From the NCBI GenBank assembly GCA_902478645.1, contig CABSLV010000039.1, forward strand, positions 1-15,258: 15,258 bases of DNA. Reading direction: 5' to 3'. The first letter of the stretch is position 1; each line of letters opens with the position of its first letter. A program made the position numbers and the translations under genes. Shown in pieces: positions 8,289-14,925 of the stretch. The DNA comes from an uncultured Flavobacteriales bacterium (GTDB lineage Bacteria; Bacteroidota; Bacteroidia; Flavobacteriales; UBA1820). Below the pieces are notes generated by a model that worked only from the letters and a program-made list of their open reading frames with translations, did not search any database and was not told the DNA's origin.

Positions 8289-9395
8289 TCAATCCTCATG
8301 CTCGGCCGAAACACGTGCCGCCCCGATGTAGATCGAGGTGAGCAAGGTAAAGATATAGGCCTGGATGACCGCTACCAGAATCTCGATAAAGGTCATGAAC
8401 ACCACGAAGATCCCCGAAGCCGGCACGATGGCCCACATCTTGAACACAAAGATGAGCATCAGAAGGCTCAGGATCGTGATGTGCCCGCCCAGAATGCTGG
8501 CAAACAGACGAATAGTCAGTGCAAACGGTTTTGTAAACAGTCCCAGGAACTCCACCGGTGCCAGAACGATCATGATGGGCTTGGGCACCCCGGGCATCGA
8601 TACGATTTCTTTCCAATACTCTTTGGTACCGTTCACCTGCACGATCACGAAGGTGAAAAAGGCCAACGGAAGGGTATACGAAGTATTGCCCGACACGTTC
8701 GCTCCGAAGGGGAAGAACGGGATCAGCCCCAGCAGGTTGGTAAAGAGAATGAAGAAGAACAGCGTGAGCAGATACGGAGTATAACGCCGATAGAGTTCTT
8801 CGCCTACATTGGGACGGATCACCTCATCGCGCAAGTACACCACCAACGGTTCGAATACCCGGGCGATCCCCCGGGGCACTTTGTCCACATTCTCTTTCCG
8901 GCGGTAGAAACGTCCCATCGTCAGGAAGATGGCAAACAGAAGGATCATCGCCATGGTGAGAGTCACCATGTTCTTGGTAAAGGACATGTCGAACGGCTTG
9001 CCGTTGGTAATGTTCCCCTGCGCATCGTAAGTGAGGTATGTTCCGTCGGCCGAGGGGGTATCCGAAGCGTAATAGATCGTTTCGTTGCACATGACAAAAC
9101 GCCGCCCGGCACGTTCCACCACGACCTTCCCGCTATTGTCATGGTGAAAGGCCGAGGAGAGGAACACGCTCACCCCGCCCTGTCCGAAGAGGATCACCGG
9201 CAGCGGCACAGCCACCGCATGCCCATCGACATCCGCGATATGGAACGAATGCGCATCCTTTATGTGCGCCATGATAAAGGACTGCTGGTCGAATTCTTCT
9301 TCGGCTTGCTGCTGCGATTCCGCCCGCGCCGAAAAACACGACAGGAGCAGCGCAACCACCACCGGGAATATCCTTTTACTCATTGAAATTCGCAT
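8289..9395 (-). CDS. atpB: F-type ATP synthase subunit a
   Basis: 368 aa, about 100 residues longer than the E. coli protein. The extra part is N-terminal: a signal-peptide-like stretch (about residues 6-25, ending SARA) and an exported domain up to about residue 140 with HIKDAHSFHI. Bacteroidetes a subunits commonly have such an extension. The membrane part follows, with the essential stator arginine in FALTIRLFASILGGHI (Arg296) and the terminal helix FIEILVAVIQAYIFTLLTSI. This subunit forms the proton half-channels against the c-ring. The start could be the ATG at 9395 or that at 9383 (MSKRIF). Upstream is a promoter candidate with a small GCCGC/GCGGC hairpin (9418-9430) in the leader. Confidence 0.97.
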   Translation of the reverse strand: MRISMSKRIFPVVVALLLSCFSARAESQQQAEEEFDQQSFIMAHIKDAHSFHIADVDGHAVAVPLPVILFGQGGVSVFLSSAFHHDNSGKVVVERAGRRFVMCNETIYYASDTPSADGTYLTYDAQGNITNGKPFDMSFTKNMVTLTMAMILLFAIFLTMGRFYRRKENVDKVPRGIARVFEPLVVYLRDEVIRPNVGEELYRRYTPYLLTLFFFILFTNLLGLIPFFPFGANVSGNTSYTLPLAFFTFVIVQVNGTKEYWKEIVSMPGVPKPIMIVLAPVEFLGLFTKPFALTIRLFASILGGHITILSLLMLIFVFKMWAIVPASGIFVVFMTFIEILVAVIQAYIFTLLTSIYIGAARVSAEHED

Positions 9396-9442
9396 ATTTT
9401 TTCTTCTTGCATTCTCGGCCGCAAAGCGGCTTTTCCAATTGT

Positions 9443-9473
9443 CAAAGTTAGTTTTTTTTCCGCAAAAACCAAG
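9443..9473 (-). promoter_or_regulatory. Bacteroidetes-type promoter candidate ahead of atpB
   Basis: Minus strand: a -7 box TAACTTTG (9450-9443) fits the TAnnTTTG consensus, with CTTG (9473-9470) at 19 bp upstream in the place of the -33 box. Transcription would begin about 40 bases before atpB. It lies in the 99-bp gap after the AtpI-position gene, so it would be an internal promoter for atpB onward. The segment GCGGAAAA-N4-CTAACTTTG recurs upstream of the bactofilin gene. Confidence 0.5.
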
Positions 9474-9494
9474 ATCGTTCCTGTGGTCGTTTGC

Positions 9495-9905
9495 CTATCC
9501 CGGATGCTCGTTTTTCCGCGAAGTCCATACGCTCCACCCCAGATAATACGTCATCGACAACAGGTAAAAAAACAATACGCACAACACCAAAGCCACACGT
9601 TGTTGTTTGGTTTCCAGACACAAATAAGCCACCGGAAGGATTACCGCCAGTATTCCCAGCGCACGCACGGCCACCCCTGCGAGAAAACGATTCAAGGAAA
9701 GCCCAGCCGTTTTTTCCCGCCGAGAAAGAGAAACGAAAAACGAAATCCCGAACACAACAAAAAGAATGACAGAAAGTTGCCAGGGACGATAAAAGATATC
9801 CGGCGCCGGGACCGGCCAATGATTCCACACCAGGGAAAAGATCCCTGCGAAAACAGCCATAAATAGCGCATATCCGAACAGAAAAAACGCCTTTGAGGTT
9901 TTCAT
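9495..9905 (-). CDS. Four-helix membrane protein in the AtpI position
   Basis: 136 aa. Four hydrophobic segments can be seen at about 5-27, 43-60, 76-96 and 102-121, with short polar ends (C-terminus SRKNEHPG) and a basic loop near residue 61 (SRREK). I cannot assign it by motif. Position and topology (between atpZ and atpB, small, four helices) match the poorly conserved AtpI-like protein that many bacteria encode ahead of atpB. AtpI has been proposed to help c-ring assembly or magnesium handling. Its start overlaps the atpZ stop by four bases (ATGA), so the two are translationally coupled. It is followed by a promoter-bearing 99-bp gap. Confidence 0.75.
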   Translation of the reverse strand: MKTSKAFFLFGYALFMAVFAGIFSLVWNHWPVPAPDIFYRPWQLSVILFVVFGISFFVSLSRREKTAGLSLNRFLAGVAVRALGILAVILPVAYLCLETKQQRVALVLCVLFFYLLSMTYYLGWSVWTSRKNEHPG

Positions 9906-10216
9906 CTTCCCCCCTCCTGTTTCCGTTTTTGCTGCTCCATCCGGCGGTTAAAGCGATTCATCTCCTGCAACGATTTGTACAGGGTAAGCAACGACAAGGC
10001 AACCCCCGCCACCGAACACAGCACCGACCACAAGGGCAACGTGCCGTATTTCCCATCCAGCCAATACCCGAGCCAGCCGCCGCCGCCGATCAGCACGATC
10101 ATCTGGAAAGCTATACCGGAATACCGCGCATAGGCATGCACGAACTCCTTGGCCCGCAAAGCCTTTTGCTCGGGAGTAAGGGGTTCCTTCTTTTCTTCCG
10201 CCTTGAAAGCCGCCAT
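9902..10216 (-). CDS. atpZ: AtpZ/AtpI family ATP synthase accessory protein
   Basis: 104 aa from the ATG at 10216. The frame is open further upstream, but an AGGAGG sequence seven bases before this ATG decides the start, and the extra residues look unlike the family. A charged N-terminal segment (KAEEKKEPLTPEQKALRAKEF) precedes two membrane helices (about 34-53 and 61-80). The family pattern YSGIAFQMIVLIGGGGWLGY, then WLDGKYGTLPLWSV, then a basic tail, is clear. Proteins of this family sit at the head of F-ATPase operons and are thought to help Fo assembly. It overlaps the next gene by four bases and follows the bactofilin after 100 bp. Confidence 0.88.
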   Translation of the reverse strand: MAAFKAEEKKEPLTPEQKALRAKEFVHAYARYSGIAFQMIVLIGGGGWLGYWLDGKYGTLPLWSVLCSVAGVALSLLTLYKSLQEMNRFNRRMEQQKRKQEGGR

Positions 10217-10231
10217 ATCCGTTCCTCCTCT
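10217..10231 (-). promoter_or_regulatory. Consensus Shine-Dalgarno site of atpZ
   Basis: Minus strand GAGGAGGAACGGAT followed by ATG: AGGAGG with seven bases to the start. The other genes here have AT-rich or unstructured leaders without such a site, as is usual in Bacteroidetes. This one therefore stands out and fixes the atpZ start. Confidence 0.65.
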
Positions 10232-10316
10232 TTCTTTTTTCTTTATCCGCGCTTTTATTGCCGCCGGGGAAAAATCGCCGCGCTGTTTCTCGCCACGCCC
10301 CCCGGACAGAAAGCCG

Positions 10317-10682
10317 CTATTCACCTTCTTTCTTCATCCGGCACGACTGGACATCGAACAAAGCACCCAGTTCCACCGACAGTTTTCCGGTCGTTACCTG
10401 TCCCGACACCCGACCGGTCTTTTTGACCGAAAGGACTTCCGAGGCATTTACCGTGCCGTTGAGCGCACCTTCGACATCGATACTGAGGCATTGCACCGTA
10501 CCGTCCAGACAGCCGTCCACCCCGATGACGATGCGACCGCTGGTCGTGATCGTACCTTCGAAGCGCCCGTCGATGCGGAAATCCCCGTCCGAGACAATAT
10601 CGCCCTTGAAGGCCGTTCCTTTCGACATTTTGTTCAGATCCGACAGTGCGGAACTGTTTTCCCCATTTTTGTTACTGCTCAT
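10317..10682 (-). CDS. Bactofilin (polymer-forming cytoskeletal protein)
   Basis: 121 aa from the ATG at 10682; a Met 13 codons upstream is possible but would add residues not typical of the family. A short unstructured N-terminus leads into the beta-helix DUF583 domain from about residue 20: KGTAFKGDIVSDGDFRIDGR, FEGTITTSGRIVIG, then regular short repeats (GCLDGTVQC, GALNGTVNA, GRVSGQVTTGKLSVELGALF). It ends with the Cys-Arg-Met tail seen in many bactofilins. Bactofilins polymerise without nucleotide and scaffold cell-wall and envelope proteins. It is first in the block that leads into the ATP synthase genes, with promoter-like boxes just upstream. Whether it works with the ATP synthase is not known. 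Confidence 0.93.
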   Translation of the reverse strand: MSSNKNGENSSALSDLNKMSKGTAFKGDIVSDGDFRIDGRFEGTITTSGRIVIGVDGCLDGTVQCLSIDVEGALNGTVNASEVLSVKKTGRVSGQVTTGKLSVELGALFDVQSCRMKKEGE

Positions 10683-10688
10683 AATGCG

Positions 10689-10742
10689 CAAATATATTCT
10701 ACCTAAAATGTTAGGCTTCAAAGTTAGGGATTTTCCGCCAAA
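10689..10742 (-). promoter_or_regulatory. Promoter region upstream of the bactofilin/ATP synthase block
   Basis: Minus strand: two boxes fit TAnnTTTG, namely TAACTTTG (10726-10719) and TATATTTG (10696-10689). The first would give a leader of about 30 bases. The second would give an almost leaderless message, with its -33 TTTG overlapping the first box at a slightly long 22-bp spacing. The upper part, GCGGAAAATCCCTAACTTTG, resembles the atpB promoter candidate. This is the likely main start for bactofilin, atpZ and onward. Confidence 0.5.
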
Positions 10743-10853
10743 GGAACTCGTTCTTGTTAAGCTAAATCCATGCTAAAAAACCGCTTCTTCTCCGCCCCTT
10801 TCGCGTCCTTTCGCCCCTTCTCCTGCTCACCTTCCTCCGAGGCCGCTCGAAAA

Positions 10854-11558
10854 CTACTCGACCCCGGGAGCATCTTCCGCCGACGCCGCAAACAAGTCCG
10901 GGCGGCGGCTCCGGGTGCGCTCCAGAGCTTGTTCCATCCGCCAGGCCGCGATACGGGCGTGGTCGCCGCTGAGCAACACCTGGGGGACTTTCATCCCCTT
11001 GTATTCCGCCGGGCGGGTATATACCGGCGGGGAGAGCAACCCATCCTGGAAACTGTCCGAAAGAGCCGATTGTTCGTCGCCCAGCACCCCGGGGATGAGC
11101 CGGACGATGCTGTCGGCCACCAGCGCAGCCGGGAGTTCGCCGCCCGAAACCACATAATCGCCCACCGACACCTCGGCCGTAACATGAAGCTGCCGCACCC
11201 GTTCGTCCACGCCTTTGTAGTGGCCGCACAGCAGGATCAGGTTTTCTTTCAAGGAATACGCATTGGCTTGCGCCTGGTCCCACTGCACTCCGTCGGGGGT
11301 CATGTAGATCACCTCGTCGTAATGCCGCTCGGCTTTCAGGGCGGAAAGACAGCGGTCGATCGGCTCGGCCATCATCACCATCCCCGCTCCGCCGCCGAAA
11401 GGATAGTCGTCCGTACGGCGGTAGCGGTCGTACGCATAATCGTGCAGATTGTGAATATGCAAGTCCAGATAGCCCTTGTCCCGGGCACGTTTCATGATGG
11501 ACTCTTCGAACGCTCCGGCCAACAGGTCGGGCACACAGGATACGATGTCTATTCTCAT
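10854..11558 (-). CDS. trmD: tRNA (guanine-37-N1)-methyltransferase TrmD
   Basis: 234 aa, a normal length. TrmD uses S-adenosylmethionine to methylate N1 of G37 in tRNAs reading CNN codons, preventing +1 frameshifting. The SPOUT trefoil-knot motifs are all present: DDYPFGGGAGMVM (50-62), LILLCGHYKGVDERV (about 107-121), and SVGDYVVSGGELPA (131-144). The DSF segment at about 168-170 holds the catalytic aspartate, followed by the family's SPPVYTRPAEYKGMKVP. The C-terminal domain is complete. It lies 21 bp after the phosphorylase gene, so they are probably co-transcribed. A T-rich stretch (GCGGTTTTTTAG, around 10780) lies downstream, but without a convincing hairpin. Confidence 0.98.
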   Translation of the reverse strand: MRIDIVSCVPDLLAGAFEESIMKRARDKGYLDLHIHNLHDYAYDRYRRTDDYPFGGGAGMVMMAEPIDRCLSALKAERHYDEVIYMTPDGVQWDQAQANAYSLKENLILLCGHYKGVDERVRQLHVTAEVSVGDYVVSGGELPAALVADSIVRLIPGVLGDEQSALSDSFQDGLLSPPVYTRPAEYKGMKVPQVLLSGDHARIAAWRMEQALERTRSRRPDLFAASAEDAPGVE

Positions 11559-11579
11559 ACCGGATATCGCACGCTGGGA

Positions 11580-12452
11580 TTAGTCGCGGGCCAAACGGTC
11601 CAATACGTAAGCGATGAGCCGCTCGACCGCTGCATGGGCGTCCTTGGAAAAGACTCCCTCGGTGCGGGCTGCCACGATGCAGTTGGTCGAGCACGCCCGG
11701 TGTCCCAGCAGAGCCGAGAGCCCGTAAATGGCCGACGTCTCCATCTCGTAGTTGGTCAGTCGCATACCCCGATAGGCAAAGTGTTCCAGTTTGTCGTTCG
11801 CCGAAGGGTCGGCCAGAGGGATGCGCAATTCCCGTCCCTGCGGGCCGTAAAATCCCACGGCCGTGGCTGTAAATCCTTCGACCGTCTGCTCGCTGTGTAG
11901 GCGGGAGAAAAGTTCCTCGCTACCCTCCACCACATACGGGCGGGCGGCCAGCGGATTCCAGCCCGTCTGACGGATGAACTCCTCTTCGATGTCCAGCTGC
12001 CGCACCGCCTGGCTGCGGTAGAAGTGCAGCACCCCATCGAAGCCGATGGCCCGCCGCGCCACCACGAAACTGTCCACCGGTATATCCCGCTGGAGCGATC
12101 CGGAAGTGCCGATACGCACGATCTCGAGCGAGGTCTTCTGCGGTTTGATCTCCCGGGTGTTCAGGTCGATGTTCTTGAGGGCATCGAGTTCGTTGAGTAC
12201 GATGTCGATGTTGTCCGGGCCCATGCCGGTGGAGAGCACCGTAAAACGTTTTCCCCGGTACACGCCGGTACAACTGTGTATCTCGCGGTTTTCCCGCCGC
12301 AGTTCCACCGTATCGAAATGGGCCGCCACACGGGACACGCGAGCAGGATCGCCCACCAGAATGACCCGATCGGCCAGTTCCTGCGGAGCGAGATTGAGGT
12401 GGTAGACCCGTCCGTCGGGATTGACCACCAGTTCGGATTCTTTTATTCTCAT
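11580..12452 (-). CDS. udp: Nucleoside phosphorylase, uridine phosphorylase-like
   Basis: 290 aa. It belongs to the PNP/UDP (NP-I) fold, which cleaves nucleosides with phosphate to a free base and (deoxy)ribose 1-phosphate. Phosphate-binding GDPARV is at 34-39, STGMGPDNIDIVLNEL at about 74-89, the RIGTSGSL phosphate loop at 113-120, and the ribose-binding NYEMETSAIYGL at about 234-245. The segment GFYGPQGRELR (about 200-210) follows the uridine phosphorylase pattern more than the purine one, so pyrimidine nucleosides are the likely substrate, though specificity cannot be fixed by eye. It lies 77 bp after the SUI1 gene and 21 bp before trmD on the same strand, and points to nucleoside salvage in the cytoplasm. 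Confidence 0.9.
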   Translation of the reverse strand: MRIKESELVVNPDGRVYHLNLAPQELADRVILVGDPARVSRVAAHFDTVELRRENREIHSCTGVYRGKRFTVLSTGMGPDNIDIVLNELDALKNIDLNTREIKPQKTSLEIVRIGTSGSLQRDIPVDSFVVARRAIGFDGVLHFYRSQAVRQLDIEEEFIRQTGWNPLAARPYVVEGSEELFSRLHSEQTVEGFTATAVGFYGPQGRELRIPLADPSANDKLEHFAYRGMRLTNYEMETSAIYGLSALLGHRACSTNCIVAARTEGVFSKDAHAAVERLIAYVLDRLARD

Positions 12453-12529
12453 CGCCTTGCTTATTTTTCGATTTTACATTTCCACGATCTCCCAGCCGCG
12501 CCTTGCCGCAGCCATTGTCCTTGTCCTCC

Positions 12530-12880
12530 TCACAGCACCCGGACTTTGTAGCCCTGTGCGCTGAGATACCCGCCGACCTTTTGCCGCACATCGCCCTGGA
12601 TGAGCACCGTCGCATCCTTGACCGACCCGCCGGTACCGCAGTAGCGTTTGAGTGCTCCGGCCAGCGCCTCCAAAGCCGCCTCTCCGCCCTGGAAACCCTC
12701 CACCAGCGTCACCACCTTGCCTTTTCTGCCGGAAGCATCCCGACGCACCGTCAGACGTTGCCGCGAAGGTTCGATCGTCTCTTGTTCGAGGGGTTCCTCC
12801 TCCTGCGGCGCCACTTCGCCCGTCGAGTACACCAGTGAGCCGAGTGCTTCCCACGAAGAAAATGTCTTTTTTGCTGCCAT
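12530..12880 (-). CDS. SUI1/eIF1-family translation factor (YciH-like)
   Basis: 116 aa from the ATG at 12880, where the family's N-terminus (KKTFSSWEALGSLVYST) begins; an upstream Met at 12925 lies in the promoter region and is unlikely. Residues about 25-45 are an acidic linker. The SUI1 domain covers about 50-116: GRKGKVVTLVEGF, LAGALKRYCGTGGSVKD (74-89), then VLIQGDVRQKVGGYL and a final GYKVRVL. The family's usual Gly after KD is Ala here. Eukaryotic eIF1 controls start-codon choice, and bacterial YciH is thought to affect initiation fidelity or act as a stress-time inhibitor. It heads the run to udp and trmD and has a good promoter candidate. Confidence 0.92.
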   Translation of the reverse strand: MAAKKTFSSWEALGSLVYSTGEVAPQEEEPLEQETIEPSRQRLTVRRDASGRKGKVVTLVEGFQGGEAALEALAGALKRYCGTGGSVKDATVLIQGDVRQKVGGYLSAQGYKVRVL

Positions 12881-12922
12881 CGTATCGTTCCCCCAGGGAA
12901 ATATTCCGTCCCGCAGGCTGTT

Positions 12923-12954
12923 CAAAAGTAGGGATAAATGTCCGATGCGCCAAA
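12923..12954 (-). promoter_or_regulatory. Promoter of the SUI1-udp-trmD block
   Basis: Minus strand: TTTG (12954-12951), then exactly 20 bases, then TACTTTTG (12930-12923). This agrees in both boxes and spacing with the Bacteroidetes -33/-7 consensus (TTTG, 19-21 bp, TAnnTTTG). The leader would be roughly 35 bases. Confidence 0.65.
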
Positions 12955-13024
12955 TCCTCCGGACATTTTACCGGCCAAGCGATCCTGCTGGCACAAACGC
13001 CCATCGAGGCATTCCGTGAGAAAT

Positions 13025-13049
13025 CGGGAAAAATGCCCGGGAAAATGCC
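13025..13049. repeat. Adjacent imperfect direct repeats upstream of nusB
   Basis: Plus strand CGGGAAAAATGCC (13025-13037) is followed at once by CGGGAAAATGCC (13038-13049), differing by one A. They lie about 35-60 bases upstream of the nusB -7 box and between the two divergent promoters, so they could be paired protein-binding sites. This is inference only. Confidence 0.45.
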
Positions 13050-13083
13050 TGTGCGCTGCGCGCGAACAAAGCGATAAAAGTCT

Positions 13084-13091
13084 TACCTTTG
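13084..13091 (+). promoter_or_regulatory. -7 box of a nusB promoter
   Basis: TACCTTTG on the plus strand matches TAnnTTTG. No clear -33 TTTG is visible about 20 bases upstream. It would give a leader of about 55-60 bases to the nusB ATG at 13152. Confidence 0.5.
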
Positions 13092-13151
13092 CCCCGTCGC
13101 GGCCGGGGAAACCCGCCCGGCGAAAACGAAGTTCTTTTCCGATCAAGACCC

Positions 13152-14090
13152 ATGCTGACCAGACGACACATTCGCGCCAGAGTAATGCAGGCTCTCTACG
13201 CCTGTCGACAGTCCGAACCCCAGGATACGGACACGTTCCGCAAAAATTTCCTCACCGGTATCGAACGGATCAACGACTTGTACGCCCTTCAGGCTTCGCT
13301 GCTGGATGCGATCGTCCGCAAGGCGGAAAGCCGGCTGGAAGCCCGCCGTGCCAAGCATTTTGCTTCGCCGCAGGAACGCACCCCCAACCGGAAATTTGCC
13401 GAGAACCCCTTCTCGGCTTTGCTGACAGAAAACCCCGCTTACGCCCGCGCCTGCCAGAAGTACGCCTCGTTGTGGGCCGACCACAGCGAATACGTGGAAA
13501 ACCTGTTGGGCACCATCGAAGCCACTCCGCAGTACGAACGCTACATGAACTCGGCCGACACCTCCTTCGCCGGGCACAAAGCCTTTCTGATATTCGTCTT
13601 CCGCGAGATCATCGCCCCCGATGCTGCCCTGTCCGACTTTTACGAAGACTGCGACATGGACTGGTCGGCCGACCTCCCGGTAGCCAACACGATGCTGCTC
13701 AAAACCCTGGAAGACGTCAAGGAGAACCATCCGGACTTTTCCATCCCTGCCCTGTTCAAGGATGCTTCGGACCGGATGTTCGCCGTCGAACTGCTCGAAA
13801 AATCCCTTTCAGAAGGCCCTTCGTACCGGGAACTGATCGTCCGCAAGGCAGAAAACTGGGACCCCGAACGCATCGCCCTGGTAGATATGATCCTAATGGA
13901 AATGGCGGTTACGGAATTCGTGTCCTTCCCCAGCATTCCCACCAAGGTTACCCTGAACGAATACATCGAACTGGCCAAGGACTACTCCTCGCCCAAAAGC
14001 CCGGTCTTCGTAAACGGTATCCTGGACAAGGTGCTGGACGAATTGAACGCCGAAGGCAAAATTCACAAATCCGGCCGCGGACTTATGTGA
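13152..14090 (+). CDS. nusB: Transcription antitermination factor NusB (long Bacteroidetes form)
   Basis: 312 aa, about twice the E. coli protein (139 aa), as is common in Bacteroidetes. The start at 13152 gives the family N-terminus MLTRRHIRARVMQALYA; the open frame upstream runs through the promoter. The NusB fold closes at the C-terminus: NWDPERIALVDMILMEMAV (from about 234), FPSIPTKVTLNEYIELAKDY, then SPVFVNGILDKVLDEL. The long middle part is helical and charged and has no motif I recognise. NusB with NusE (S10) binds boxA RNA to prevent early termination in rRNA operons. It is the first gene of the plus-strand block, 51 bp before the DUF1573 gene. Confidence 0.94.
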   Translation: MLTRRHIRARVMQALYACRQSEPQDTDTFRKNFLTGIERINDLYALQASLLDAIVRKAESRLEARRAKHFASPQERTPNRKFAENPFSALLTENPAYARACQKYASLWADHSEYVENLLGTIEATPQYERYMNSADTSFAGHKAFLIFVFREIIAPDAALSDFYEDCDMDWSADLPVANTMLLKTLEDVKENHPDFSIPALFKDASDRMFAVELLEKSLSEGPSYRELIVRKAENWDPERIALVDMILMEMAVTEFVSFPSIPTKVTLNEYIELAKDYSSPKSPVFVNGILDKVLDELNAEGKIHKSGRGLM

Positions 14091-14098
14091 TTTTTTCC

Positions 14099-14106
14099 TA
14101 ATTTTG
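14099..14106 (+). promoter_or_regulatory. Possible internal promoter before the DUF1573 gene
   Basis: TAATTTTG fits the TAnnTTTG -7 consensus in the 51-bp gap between nusB and the DUF1573 gene, preceded by a run of six T. I see no -33 box at the expected distance, so this is weak. Confidence 0.3.
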
Positions 14107-14141
14107 AACATCCGACACACGCGGAAAATAGAACAAAACCC

Positions 14142-14564
14142 ATGAAAAAGATCCTGATCCTCGCACTGGTTCTCCTGTTGGGCTGCGCCCCGGCAATGGC
14201 CGGTTGCGGCTCTTCGCAGGATACCCCACCCTCAAAAGAGGCCAAGAAATACCCCGAGATCGCTTTCGAGAACGATACGTACAAGTACGACTTCGGCAAG
14301 ATAGAGCGCGGCAAGGAGGTAAGCCATACCTTCAAGTTCCGCAACACGGGACGTGTCCCTCTGGTGATCCTCGATGTGGCCGTTTCCTGCGGCTGCACCA
14401 CTTCCCGGTACACGAAAGAACCCGTGCTGCCCGGTCGGTACGGCGAGGTAACCATCACCTTCGACGGCGAAGGCTTCGGGCGGTTTACCAAGTCCGCTAC
14501 CCTGACTCTCAATACCCGCAAGGGACGCGAGGTGCTCTACATCACGGGGGAGATCAAGAATTGA
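14142..14564 (+). CDS. DUF1573 domain lipoprotein
   Basis: 140 aa. The hydrophobic N-terminus has two possible lipoprotein cysteines, LLLGC (Cys15) and AMAGC (Cys22). The second gives a more normal signal-peptide length. After a short Pro/Ser/Lys linker, the DUF1573 immunoglobulin-like domain spans about 38-140: YDFGKIERGKEVSHTFKFRN, then the hallmark SCGCTTSRYTKEPVLPG (82-98; Cys83 and Cys85), then a final strand pair. Such small envelope proteins are frequent in Bacteroidetes and their role is unknown. It sits between nusB and yajC, 37 bp before the latter, and is probably co-transcribed with it. Confidence 0.9.
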   Translation: MKKILILALVLLLGCAPAMAGCGSSQDTPPSKEAKKYPEIAFENDTYKYDFGKIERGKEVSHTFKFRNTGRVPLVILDVAVSCGCTTSRYTKEPVLPGRYGEVTITFDGEGFGRFTKSATLTLNTRKGREVLYITGEIKN

Positions 14565-14601
14565 AATCCATTTTATTAACATAAACCAAGAAAACGACAA
14601 G

Positions 14602-14925
14602 ATGAACTCGATTATTCTCGATGCCGCTGCAGGCGGAGCCGGAGGAGGCATGAATATGCTCATCATGCTGGTAATCTTTATCGCAGTGATGTACTTCCTG
14701 ATGATCCGTCCCCAGCAGAAACGCCAAAAACAGGAAAAGAAATTCATCGAAGAACTCCAGAAAGGCCAGTGGGTCGTTACCATCGGCGGTGTGCACGGCC
14801 GCTTGGTAGAGATCAACGACAACACGGTAGTGATCGACACCAAAGCCGGCCAGATCACCTTCGAACGCTCGGCCATCTCGCGCGAACTCACTTCCGCCCG
14901 TTACGGCAGCCAGCCGGCCAAATAA
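14602..14925 (+). CDS. yajC: Preprotein translocase subunit YajC
   Basis: 107 aa, normal. A glycine-rich start (DAAAGGAGGG) leads into one membrane helix (about 17-34) and then the family motif MIRPQQKRQKQEKKF. The cytoplasmic domain has KGQWVVTIGGVHGRLVEIND and NTVVIDTKAGQITFERSAI. YajC associates with SecDF next to the SecYEG channel and helps protein export. It lies 37 bp after the DUF1573 gene and ends the plus-strand block. No gene that I can support follows within the window. Confidence 0.96.
   Translation: MNSIILDAAAGGAGGGMNMLIMLVIFIAVMYFLMIRPQQKRQKQEKKFIEELQKGQWVVTIGGVHGRLVEINDNTVVIDTKAGQITFERSAISRELTSARYGSQPAK

Noticed and set aside
10762..11694. 310-codon minus-strand open frame overlapping trmD
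   Set aside because: Out-of-frame shadow of trmD with Arg/Gly/Pro-rich, low-complexity translation.
12938..14101. 387-codon plus-strand open frame overlapping nusB
   Set aside because: Different frame from the clear NusB product; it spans the promoter and has no recognisable domain.
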